NCBI GenBank assembly: GCA_965661345.1
Contig: CBFIDK010000004.1
Location: forward strand, 62,001 to 126,000
From: GCA-2862585 sp965661345
Lineage (GTDB): Bacteria; Bacteroidota; Bacteroidia; Flavobacteriales; UBA7312
Direction of reading: 5' to 3'
Length of the DNA stretch: 64,000 bases
The first letter of the stretch is position 1, and each line of letters opens with the position of its first letter. This document shows positions 41,928 to 50,480 of the stretch, piece after piece. A program made the position numbers and the translations under genes. The notes below the pieces were generated by a model that worked only from the letters and a program-made list of their open reading frames with translations, was not told where the DNA came from and did not search any database.

Positions 41928-42792
41928 GTAAAAAGCTAAGTTTAAATAAATCAAAAAGAATAAGATTTTTTGAGCCTTTTAAGAGGAGTGATTTTGAAAG
42001 GAATCGAATACCCTTAAAAATGGGTTTAGTGAGGAATAATGTATAGCTAATAGCGTTTGCAAATCGCCCAATTTTAGTAAGGTGAATTATCTCAGGATTA
42101 CTTGTCGAAATGGATTTGAAATTTTCTAATCCTAGCTCTGTTTTTCTAATAAAAACCGATGTTTCATCTAGCCCTAAATGGACAATGGGATTGTCTATGT
42201 GCTTTACCTTAATGTCCAGGGATTTTAATTCTATTCCATAAAGAGTGTCTTCATGCCCATATTGTGAAATAGTTTCTGAAAAAAAAATCTTATTACAAAT
42301 ACTTTTCTTTATTAACATGTTGCAAGCGCTAAAAGAAACGTAAGGATTTTTTGTTCTTACTATTGCTTTTTTCTCTTCTCTATTTTTTCCATAGAGCCAT
42401 CTTAAAAGTAAGTCTCTGTTGTTTTCTTGAAGTGGTTCGTATTCTATTCCGCCAACAATGACGTCGTTATCATTGATGATTTCAATATAGTTTTTTAGAA
42501 AATTTTTAGTGTTAATTTTTGTATCGCAGTCTAAGAAGAGTAAATTTTCAAATTGAGCTTTTGTCGCAAGAAGATTTCTAATTTTAGATCTTCCTATATT
42601 TTTCGATAGTTTAGAATATATAACCGATTTTATCTCATCTATTAACTTATTTTTTTTTACAAAAGACGATTCTGATTTATCATCGATGCAGATGATTTCG
42701 TGAGGAATATTTAATTTTTCAGCCTGATGGGATAATTCGCCGATCAACTCAGTAACATCGAAATTGTATATGGGAATTAATATGGAAAGCAT
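41908..42792 (-). CDS. Family 2 glycosyltransferase
   Basis: GT-A type transferase of 294 residues. It opens MLSILIPIYNFDVTELIGEL with IICIDDKSE (near 34) and the metal-binding LFLDCDTKIN (near 90-99). AC-residues and GHEDTLYGIELK (near 180), as in galactosyl-type transferases, follow. The C-terminus is hydrophobic-basic and probably membrane-associated. It lies directly after ftsE (no gap), so the two share transcription, though a functional link is not obvious. Its 3' end overlaps the convergent glycosyltransferase. Confidence 0.9.
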   Translation of the reverse strand: MLSILIPIYNFDVTELIGELSHQAEKLNIPHEIICIDDKSESSFVKKNKLIDEIKSVIYSKLSKNIGRSKIRNLLATKAQFENLLFLDCDTKINTKNFLKNYIEIINDNDVIVGGIEYEPLQENNRDLLLRWLYGKNREEKKAIVRTKNPYVSFSACNMLIKKSICNKIFFSETISQYGHEDTLYGIELKSLDIKVKHIDNPIVHLGLDETSVFIRKTELGLENFKSISTSNPEIIHLTKIGRFANAISYTLFLTKPIFKGIRFLSKSLLLKGSKNLILFDLFKLSFLLSLEKN

Positions 42793-43458
42793 TTATTCTG
42801 TAAAAGTTACCTTTCCATCTTCACACTTCAATACTTTTGAAGGGAAGCGATTTAATAAATTATGTTCGTGAGTAGCCATTAATACCGCACAACCACTTGA
42901 GCATAAATCGTGGATAAGATTTAGGATACTGTCGGTTGTTTCTGGGTCGAGGTTTCCAGTAGGTTCATCGGCAAGAATTAAATTAGGTTTGTTTAACAAT
43001 GCTCTGGCAATACAAATACGTTGTTGCTCTCCACCAGACAATTCATAGGGCATTTTATTAATGTGGTCTTGCATTCCGACTTTTGTAAGCATTTCTTCAA
43101 TACGCTGCTTGACCTCTTTTTTGTCTTTCCAGCCCGTAGCTTTTAGTACAAATTCAAGATTATCGAATACTGTCCTGTCAGTAAGAAGTTGAAAGTCTTG
43201 AAAAACGACACCTATTTTGCGTCTTAGAAATGGAATGATAGATTTTTTAATATCAAACAATTGGTAGTCAACCACTTCTGCAAGTCCTTTTTTGAGAGGC
43301 AAATCGGCATATAATGTTTTTAATAACGAGCTTTTACCACTTCCTGTGGAGCCTATGAGATATACAAATTCAGTAGGTTCAATTTTGAAAGACACATCGC
43401 TTAAGATGAGTTTGTCTTGCTGGTAAATATCAGCATGTTTTAATTCGGCTAATGGCAT
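42793..43458 (-). CDS. ftsE: FtsE-like ABC ATP-binding protein
   Basis: ATPase subunit of the FtsEX complex that controls peptidoglycan hydrolysis at division. The 221 residues include Walker A GSTGSGKSS (36-44), the Q-loop in VVFQDFQLL, signature LSGGEQQR (near 139) and Walker B LILADEPTGNLD (near 159). The LxxLRRKIGVVFQDF stretch is characteristic of FtsE. The membrane partner FtsX is not next to it. A clear promoter lies 25-50 nt upstream, in the divergent gap with the TPR gene. Confidence 0.88.
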   Translation of the reverse strand: MPLAELKHADIYQQDKLILSDVSFKIEPTEFVYLIGSTGSGKSSLLKTLYADLPLKKGLAEVVDYQLFDIKKSIIPFLRRKIGVVFQDFQLLTDRTVFDNLEFVLKATGWKDKKEVKQRIEEMLTKVGMQDHINKMPYELSGGEQQRICIARALLNKPNLILADEPTGNLDPETTDSILNLIHDLCSSGCAVLMATHEHNLLNRFPSKVLKCEDGKVTFTE

Positions 43459-43482
43459 ATTGTGTTTACTTAATGCGTGTCA

Positions 43483-43512
43483 CAAAGTTACTTTTTTTAA
43501 AACTATAGCCAA
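43483..43512 (-). promoter_or_regulatory. ftsE promoter (TTG-N19-TAACTTTG)
   Basis: On the minus strand TTG is at 43512-43510 and TAACTTTG at 43490-43483, 19 nt apart. Leader to the ATG is about 20 nt. Confidence 0.65.
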
Positions 43513-43573
43513 TACTTCTTTATGCACACGTATTCTGTTAATAACTTATTCGTTCATCAATAGTAGAAGGGGC

Positions 43574-43581
43574 TAACTTTG
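43574..43581 (+). promoter_or_regulatory. -7 element for the TPR-barrel pair
   Basis: TAACTTTG matches TAnnTTTG, 24 nt before the ATG at 43606. No -33 TTG at standard spacing. Confidence 0.4.
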
Positions 43582-43605
43582 ATAAATTAGCTTCAAATTT
43601 TATAA

Positions 43606-46600
43606 ATGAAATTAATCCTAAATATTTTATTTATAGTACTTAGTCAGCTAGCATATGCTCAAATTTGTGATGTTGAGCAAATTGACGACTTACTTGAAAA
43701 AAAGCAATACGCATTGGTGTATTCACTGTGTGAAGCCTATGGCGATTGTGAGTCTGCTTCTGAACAAAACTTTGAATGGATTCAGTATCATCAATCTTTG
43801 TGTGCCTTAGAGCTTTTCAACGATGAGGCTGAAATTCGATTTGAAGACTATTTGAACGATTATCCTCACGGGAAATACCGTAATAAATCTTATTTAGCAC
43901 TTTCTAAGATTCATTTTAGAAATAAGGATTACGACAAAGCAATTGCAAAACTAAATTTGATTGATGTTTTTGACCTTGATTTTGAAGAAGAGGCCATGTA
44001 TTACTTCCGATTGGGTTATTCATACTTTATAACAGGAAAATACGAAGAGGCCAAAGTATCTTTTTTTGACATTAATAAAATTAAATTTACATATTCAGAT
44101 TTAACCACCTACTGTTTGGGGCACATGGCATACGATGAAGGGAATTATGCTACTGCACTTAACGAATTCAATAAACTCATAGAAACGCCAAAGCTTGGGG
44201 TTATCAGTAAATACTATATTACCCACATCTATTACTACCAAAGCCGCTTTGAAGAATTAATTGAATTTGCAAAGCCGTTGTTAGATGCTAGTTACAATCC
44301 TGCGAGAGATTCTGAGCTTGTAAGACTTATTGCAAACGCCTACTATGCTTTAGAAGATTATACGTCATCAGTAACTTATTTTGAGAAATACCTTCAAAAT
44401 AATGCCTTAAATAGATTTGAAAAATATCAACTAGCTACTTCTTATTTTGAACTTGCTCAGTTTGATAAATCGATTCATCAATTTGAAGACGTTTTACTTG
44501 AGAAAGACAGCCTTTCTCAGTTTGCTGCACATCAATTAGGGAAAGCCTATTTAAAACAAAATGAGAAATCAAAAGCAATAAATGCCTTTAATTTTGCGTC
44601 ACAAATTCAATATGATTTTGATTTGATGGAAGATGCTGCTTTTAATCGCGTCAAGTTAATTTTTGATCAGAAAAACACCTTTGAAGATGCCGTAGATATT
44701 ATTGAACAATTTATCATTGATTATCCGTCATCAATTCATTTGTCATACGTTCAGAATTTATTGATAAAAGCATATACGTCAACAAAAAACTACCAGTCGG
44801 CAATAGATAAGTTATCGGTATTAAATGATTTAACATTTGAGCAAAAGCAAGTCTATCAAAAGTTAAGTTACTTCTTAGCAGTAGAAAATTACCTTTCGAG
44901 CAATTATGAAGAGTCTATCGAATGGTTTAAGAAGTCTTTAAAATACCCCATAAATTCTGTATTCGTAGCCAGAAGCTATTATTGGATGGGAGAGGCGTAT
45001 TACCAACTTGAGGACTACAATAAGGCCATTGAAGAGTTTAATGCTTTTCAGTTTGAGGATGGGGCTTTTTCTATAGACGAATATTCAGAATCGTACTACT
45101 CGCTTGCTTTTTCATATTTTCAAGTAAAAAATTACAACAATGCCATTAAATGGTTTAGAAAATACATCAAAAAATCAACGGACAAGAACAAACTGACGGA
45201 CGCCTACCTAAGAATTGGAGATTCTTATTTTATGACTAGGAAGTACACCCGGGCAAAAGAATATTATGCTCTAGCAGAAAATGAAGGAGCTTTTGATGTA
45301 GATTTCTCAATCTATCAGCAATCTGTGTGTTTTGGATTGACGAATAAACTTACAGACAAGCGAGATGCTTTAGTTAAGTTAATTACTGAATTTCCGCAGT
45401 CTATTTATCATGACGATGCAACATTAGATTTAAGTTCTATTTATTTAAATGAGGGTAAAGTTGAACAGTCAGTTGAGTTATTGAAAAATCTAGTTGATGA
45501 GCACCCCAATAGCCCATTGGTTAAAGTCGCATTATTAAATTTAGGGTTGAGCTATTACAACGATGGGAAAAATGATTTAGCAGTAACAAACTTTAAAAAG
45601 GTAATTCAAGATTACCCTAACTCAATGCAAGCTAAAGAAGCTTTGATTGCATTTAAAAACCTATCTGTTGAACAAGGTGATGTGAGTTCGTATTTCAGTT
45701 ATATAGATGGTCTTTCCAATGTTAGTGTAGATATTGCCTCCAAAGACTCTTTGAGTTATGAAGCATCAGAAAATTTATACCTCAATCAAAAGTACGATAA
45801 AGCCGCACAAGCATTTTCTAACTATTTAACCAATTATGATGCGCCAATTTTCAAACTCAATGCGCATTATTATAAAGCAGAATGCTTGTTTATTACTTCG
45901 CCAGAAAATGCCATTGAGGACTATTTGATAGTATTGGAGTTTCCTCAAAATGAATTTACAGAAAGATCATTAATTCGATTATCGCGAATTCAATTTGAAA
46001 GAGAAGAATACGGAACGGCAGCGCTTCATTACAATAGGTTGCTTTCGGTTGCCCAGGATAATAATTTAATCAGAGAGTCAGTTTTAAGACTTTTTAAATG
46101 CTACACAGAGCTAGAAATTAAGCCCTTACAGTTTGAATTTGCCGAAAAGTTGTTAGAAATTGAAAAATTAGATATTGAAACTCAAAATAAAGCAAGACTA
46201 GTAATAGCTAATCATTACTATGAGCAGTCCGAGTTTTCTACTGCTAGAAAGGATTACATTTTTGTTTCTAAAAACAACACTTCGTCATTAGGTGCAGAGG
46301 CAAAATATCAGTTAGCATACCTTGATTTTTTGGCAGAAGATTTTGATTCCTGCGAATCAAAAATTTATGAACTTTCAGAAAACTATTTCAGTGATTACTT
46401 CATTGCTAAGTCATTCATACTCTTATCCGATATTTATTTTGTCAAAGGCAATTATTTTCAATCTAAAGCTACCTTACAAAGTATAGTTGATAACTATCAA
46501 GGAGAGGAGTTGCTTAATATTTGTAAGCAAAAAATATCCGAGATAGAAGCTCTTGAAAGTCAAGAGCAAAAAGCAATCGACAAAGAGGATTTAATTATTG

Positions 46601-46668
46601 ATTTGTTAGATTCCATAGAATTGAACGAATTGTTTGAAGAAGAAAATACCGAAGAATATGAAGAATAG
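43606..46668 (+). CDS. Large periplasmic tetratricopeptide-repeat protein
   Basis: Exported protein of 1020 residues with a signal peptide (about 1-18, cut near AYAQ). It is nearly all TPR helices, at least 15 recognisable repeats, such as YLALSKIHFRNKDYDKAIAK, YYWMGEAYYQLEDYNKAIEE and YLRIGDSYFMTRKYTRAKEY. An acidic tail (EELFEEENTEEYEE-like) closes it. Such proteins scaffold envelope complexes. It overlaps the next gene, an outer-membrane barrel, by 11 nt, so both are made together. A T9SS or cell-envelope assembly role is conceivable but not shown. Confidence 0.88.
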   Translation: MKLILNILFIVLSQLAYAQICDVEQIDDLLEKKQYALVYSLCEAYGDCESASEQNFEWIQYHQSLCALELFNDEAEIRFEDYLNDYPHGKYRNKSYLALSKIHFRNKDYDKAIAKLNLIDVFDLDFEEEAMYYFRLGYSYFITGKYEEAKVSFFDINKIKFTYSDLTTYCLGHMAYDEGNYATALNEFNKLIETPKLGVISKYYITHIYYYQSRFEELIEFAKPLLDASYNPARDSELVRLIANAYYALEDYTSSVTYFEKYLQNNALNRFEKYQLATSYFELAQFDKSIHQFEDVLLEKDSLSQFAAHQLGKAYLKQNEKSKAINAFNFASQIQYDFDLMEDAAFNRVKLIFDQKNTFEDAVDIIEQFIIDYPSSIHLSYVQNLLIKAYTSTKNYQSAIDKLSVLNDLTFEQKQVYQKLSYFLAVENYLSSNYEESIEWFKKSLKYPINSVFVARSYYWMGEAYYQLEDYNKAIEEFNAFQFEDGAFSIDEYSESYYSLAFSYFQVKNYNNAIKWFRKYIKKSTDKNKLTDAYLRIGDSYFMTRKYTRAKEYYALAENEGAFDVDFSIYQQSVCFGLTNKLTDKRDALVKLITEFPQSIYHDDATLDLSSIYLNEGKVEQSVELLKNLVDEHPNSPLVKVALLNLGLSYYNDGKNDLAVTNFKKVIQDYPNSMQAKEALIAFKNLSVEQGDVSSYFSYIDGLSNVSVDIASKDSLSYEASENLYLNQKYDKAAQAFSNYLTNYDAPIFKLNAHYYKAECLFITSPENAIEDYLIVLEFPQNEFTERSLIRLSRIQFEREEYGTAALHYNRLLSVAQDNNLIRESVLRLFKCYTELEIKPLQFEFAEKLLEIEKLDIETQNKARLVIANHYYEQSEFSTARKDYIFVSKNNTSSLGAEAKYQLAYLDFLAEDFDSCESKIYELSENYFSDYFIAKSFILLSDIYFVKGNYFQSKATLQSIVDNYQGEELLNICKQKISEIEALESQEQKAIDKEDLIIDLLDSIELNELFEEENTEEYEE

Positions 46669-48364
46669 AATAATTTTATTTAGTGTTCTGATTGTGCTTT
46701 GCAATGTGTCGTTGTATTCTCAAACAAATACTGATGAGGATTTAGGCGTCCAAGAAGTTCAAATTACTAAGAGTTTTATTCCTGAAATTCCATCAGCAAC
46801 AAAACTAAATAATAGCCCTACACTTTCCGATACAATAAAAACAAGCAAGCGAGTCAGTTACTTCCCAATTGACAAGCGGTTTAATACAAACTTACAGCTA
46901 AACCCTATCAAGGCTGCAAAAATTAAAGGCGAACCGATTTCTAAGCTTTACAGCACCTATATATATGGAGGTGTTGGAAATATGAGTATCCCTACATCAA
47001 GACTTTATTATAGTTCTGATAGGGATAAAAAAACAACATATGCACTTTCTTTAGGTTATGTTCAGTCTTATGCTGATATAAAAAGTCCATTTGATGAAAA
47101 CCAAAAAGTTTCAGCAGCTTTTAGGGAAACTGATTTCGAGTTATTTGCTAAAACAGATTTAGACGTTGGAATTTTAAATGCCTACCTAAACAGAGAAGGA
47201 AGAATTCATCAACTTTATGGATATAATCCTACCATTTTCAATTTAGAAGAGAGCCTTTTGACAAATCAACAATATTGGGGGTATACTACTTTTAGTGTTT
47301 CTTTAAAAAGTAAGCCTTCAGAAAACGGCAAACCGTCTTATTTTACTAGACTTTATGCCTATGATTTGAATGAGGGCACAGAAAATTCCTTCTCATGGTT
47401 ATTAGACCTCAAACAGTCAATAGGCTTAAACGATTATTCGCTTAGACTAGGAGTAGATTATGATTTAAACAACTATTCAGAACAATATGTTTTTAATGAC
47501 AGTTTAGCCAAAGAATTGATTTTGACATTCAGTCCAACCTTCTCTAAAGAACTTTATGGAGGGTATTTAAATGCTGGCTTTGAACTTCAGTCCTATGACG
47601 GAAGAGACAGTACTGATGTAACAATTTCTGTTTACCCCCTAATTAAGTATGATTATCATTTTTCTAAACCATATCAAAAAGCATTTGCTGGTGTTAGAGG
47701 TGGGCTTCAAAAAAACAACTACTTTACCTTAAGCAAAAAAAATCCCTATATACTAAACGCATTAACTAATGATGGTGGTTCTTTAGAATTAATCAATTCA
47801 AAAGCCATTTATGATGTTTTTATAGGAATGGAAACAATCCTTTCTAAGGATATAATGTGGTATTCTGAATTGTCGTATTCAAGAATTCTTGACATGTCGT
47901 TTTTTGAACTTGATATGAACTCTATCTATCAGAATAAGTTTAAGGTAGTTTACGATGATGTTAACCATTTGAAATACTTTGGAAAATTAAGCTGGAAGAT
48001 TTCTCAAAAAGCCAATGCTGATATAGAGTTAGAGTATAATAAATATGAACTTGATTCAATGAATAGCTACTCTTATAAGCCTTCCTTCTTGAGTAAGTTA
48101 AAAGTTGACTATAACATTGGGGATAAAATCATTCCTGAATTAGAAGTCTTTACGGCTTTTAATCGATCAGTTGCTAGTGGTGTATCTTCAAGTGTGGTAG
48201 CCTTAGATGATATTATTGACTTTAATGTTTCCCTTGAATACCGTTATAATTCTATTTTCTCGGCCTATTTTAAAGGCCAAAATTTGATTGGTAATTACCA
48301 CATTTGGCAAAATTATCCAGTGTTGGGTCCTCAAGTATTTTTTGGGCTATCTTTTAAGCTATAA
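46658..48364 (+). CDS. Outer-membrane beta-barrel protein coupled to the TPR protein
   Basis: Protein of 568 residues from ATG 46658 (MKNRIILFSVLIVLCNVSLY signal, cut near YSQ). The frame is open eight codons further up inside the TPR gene, but the signal peptide fixes the start. The mature part begins with a TonB-receptor-like stretch (VQITKSFIPEIPSATKLNN) but has no plug domain. Alternating amphipathic strands fill the rest, ending VFFGLSFKL with the aromatic finish of barrels. Function is unknown; the 11-nt overlap suggests a complex with the TPR protein. Confidence 0.82.
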   Translation: MKNRIILFSVLIVLCNVSLYSQTNTDEDLGVQEVQITKSFIPEIPSATKLNNSPTLSDTIKTSKRVSYFPIDKRFNTNLQLNPIKAAKIKGEPISKLYSTYIYGGVGNMSIPTSRLYYSSDRDKKTTYALSLGYVQSYADIKSPFDENQKVSAAFRETDFELFAKTDLDVGILNAYLNREGRIHQLYGYNPTIFNLEESLLTNQQYWGYTTFSVSLKSKPSENGKPSYFTRLYAYDLNEGTENSFSWLLDLKQSIGLNDYSLRLGVDYDLNNYSEQYVFNDSLAKELILTFSPTFSKELYGGYLNAGFELQSYDGRDSTDVTISVYPLIKYDYHFSKPYQKAFAGVRGGLQKNNYFTLSKKNPYILNALTNDGGSLELINSKAIYDVFIGMETILSKDIMWYSELSYSRILDMSFFELDMNSIYQNKFKVVYDDVNHLKYFGKLSWKISQKANADIELEYNKYELDSMNSYSYKPSFLSKLKVDYNIGDKIIPELEVFTAFNRSVASGVSSSVVALDDIIDFNVSLEYRYNSIFSAYFKGQNLIGNYHIWQNYPVLGPQVFFGLSFKL

Positions 48365-48410
48365 CTTATTCACTAATTGTTAATAAATACCCTTGTATTA
48401 TTGACATTTT

Positions 48411-48443
48411 TATTAGCAACATATCTTCCTTTTTTTACCTTTG
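48411..48443 (+). promoter_or_regulatory. gyrB promoter (TTG-N22-TACCTTTG)
   Basis: TTG at 48411-48413 and TACCTTTG at 48436-48443 are 22 nt apart. The leader to the gyrB ATG is about 36 nt. Confidence 0.65.
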
Positions 48444-48485
48444 TTAACACTAGTAAATAGCCAAGTTAATAAACATATTTAATCA

Positions 48486-50423
48486 ATGAGTGAAAATTTA
48501 GAAAACAAAGCTGATTACGGCGCAAGTAATATTCAAGTTTTAGAAGGTCTTGAAGCCGTACGTAAGCGACCTGCCATGTATATTGGTGATATAGGTCAAA
48601 AAGGTCTACATCATCTTGTGTATGAAGTAGTTGATAATTCAATTGACGAAGCACTTGCAGGGCATTGTTCTGATATTGATGTTACCATTAATGAAAATAA
48701 CTCAATAACAGTAAAAGATAACGGAAGAGGAATTCCTACTGATATTCACCCTAAAGAAAAAAAATCAGCATTAGAAGTAGTAATGACTGTACTTCACGCT
48801 GGAGGTAAATTTGATAAAGATTCCTATAAAGTTTCTGGTGGTTTGCACGGGGTAGGTGTTTCGTGCGTAAACGCTCTTTCTATCCATTTAGAAGTTGAGG
48901 TTCACCGAAATGGAAAAATCTTTAAGCAAGAATACGAAAGAGGTGTACCAAAATATGATGTAAAAGAAGTAGGTACTACGGATATTACAGGTACTATTGT
49001 TACTTTCCTTCCAGACACAGAGATTTTTCATGAAACCGTTTATCATTACGATATTTTACAAAGCCGTTTAAGAGAATTATCATTCCTTAATAAAGGCATT
49101 AAACTTTCGCTCACTGATAAAAGAAGACAAGATGAGGAAGGAAACGATATCAAAGACAATTTTGTTTCAGAAAATGGATTAATTGACTTTGTAGACTTAA
49201 TTGATGAGAACAGAGAAAAATTACTAGACAGTGTCATCCACATGGATACTGAGAAAAATGGAGTGCCTGTAGAAGTAGCGATGCATTACAATACTTCGTA
49301 TTCAGAAAACATACACTCTTATGTAAACAATATAAATACACATGAGGGAGGAACTCACTTAGCGGGATTCAGACGTGCGCTTACAAGAACGTTGAAGAAA
49401 TATGCTGACGAGTCAGGAATGCTTGATAAGGTTAAGTTTGAAATAGCCGGAGACGACTTTAGAGAAGGTCTAACAGCAGTTATTTCAGTAAAAGTTATGG
49501 AACCTCAGTTTGAAGGTCAAACGAAGACAAAACTTGGTAATAAAGAAGTTACTGGCGCTGTTGATCAAGCAGTTGGAGAAATGCTCTCCAATTACCTTGA
49601 GGAAAATCCAAACATGGCTAAGCAAATTGTTCAGAAAGTTCTTCTTGCTGCACAAGCTAGAAATGCGGCAAGAAAAGCCCGTGAGATGGTACAGAGAAAA
49701 AATGTACTGTCAGGCTCTGGACTTCCAGGTAAATTGGCAGACTGCTCTGATAAAGACCCAGAGAAATGTGAAATATTTCTTGTAGAGGGTGATTCTGCAG
49801 GTGGAACTGCCAAGCAAGGAAGAGACAGATTCTTCCAGGCTATTCTACCACTTCGAGGTAAAATATTGAACGTTGAAAAGGCAATGCAACACAAAGTCTT
49901 TGAAAACGAAGAGATTAAAAATATGTACACTGCTTTGGGTGTAACTATTGGAACAGAGGAAGATTCTAAAGCGTTAAATCTTGAAAAACTGAGGTATCAC
50001 AAAATAGTCATTATGACGGATGCCGATGTTGATGGTTCGCATATTGCCACACTAATTTTAACTTTCTTCTTTAGATATATGAAGGAATTAGTGGAGAGTG
50101 GCTACCTATACATAGCTACTCCTCCTTTATACTTAGTGAAAAAAGGAAAAGATCAACACTATTGTTGGTCTGATGATGAAAGGGATAGAATGGTAAAGGA
50201 GCTTAATGGAGCAAGTATTCAGCGTTACAAAGGTCTTGGGGAGATGAATGCTGAACAGTTGTGGGATACAACAATGAATCCTGAAGTAAGAACATTAAGA
50301 CGAGTAACCATTGATAGTGCTGCTGAAGCGGATAGAATTTTCTCTATGTTAATGGGAGATGAAGTACCGCCAAGGCGAGCCTTTATTGAGCAGAATGCTA
50401 AGTATGCAAAGATTGATATTTAA
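48486..50423 (+). CDS. gyrB: DNA gyrase subunit B
   Basis: ATPase and TOPRIM subunit of DNA gyrase, introducing negative supercoils. GHKL ATPase motifs are EVVDNSIDEALAGHC (about 42-56), NGRGIPTDIHP (near 79) and GGLHGVGVSCVNAL (about 118). TOPRIM motifs are LVEGDSAGGTAKQGRD (near 435) and DADVDGSH (near 512). At 645 residues it has the Bacteroidota length, without the long enterobacterial insertion. AVRKRPAMYIGD and the PLRGKILNVEKA segment favour GyrB over ParE. It ends at a strong terminator. Confidence 0.97.
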   Translation: MSENLENKADYGASNIQVLEGLEAVRKRPAMYIGDIGQKGLHHLVYEVVDNSIDEALAGHCSDIDVTINENNSITVKDNGRGIPTDIHPKEKKSALEVVMTVLHAGGKFDKDSYKVSGGLHGVGVSCVNALSIHLEVEVHRNGKIFKQEYERGVPKYDVKEVGTTDITGTIVTFLPDTEIFHETVYHYDILQSRLRELSFLNKGIKLSLTDKRRQDEEGNDIKDNFVSENGLIDFVDLIDENREKLLDSVIHMDTEKNGVPVEVAMHYNTSYSENIHSYVNNINTHEGGTHLAGFRRALTRTLKKYADESGMLDKVKFEIAGDDFREGLTAVISVKVMEPQFEGQTKTKLGNKEVTGAVDQAVGEMLSNYLEENPNMAKQIVQKVLLAAQARNAARKAREMVQRKNVLSGSGLPGKLADCSDKDPEKCEIFLVEGDSAGGTAKQGRDRFFQAILPLRGKILNVEKAMQHKVFENEEIKNMYTALGVTIGTEEDSKALNLEKLRYHKIVIMTDADVDGSHIATLILTFFFRYMKELVESGYLYIATPPLYLVKKGKDQHYCWSDDERDRMVKELNGASIQRYKGLGEMNAEQLWDTTMNPEVRTLRRVTIDSAAEADRIFSMLMGDEVPPRRAFIEQNAKYAKIDI

Positions 50424-50441
50424 TAAATTGTGGTAATTGGT

Positions 50442-50470
50442 AAAAAAGCCTTCGAAAGAAGGCTTTTTTT
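50442..50470. terminator. Bidirectional terminator after gyrB
   Basis: The 12-bp stem AAAAAAGCCTTC/GAAGGCTTTTTT with a GAAA loop lies between convergent genes, with A and T runs on both sides. Confidence 0.9.
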
Positions 50471-50480
50471 TTGACTATTA

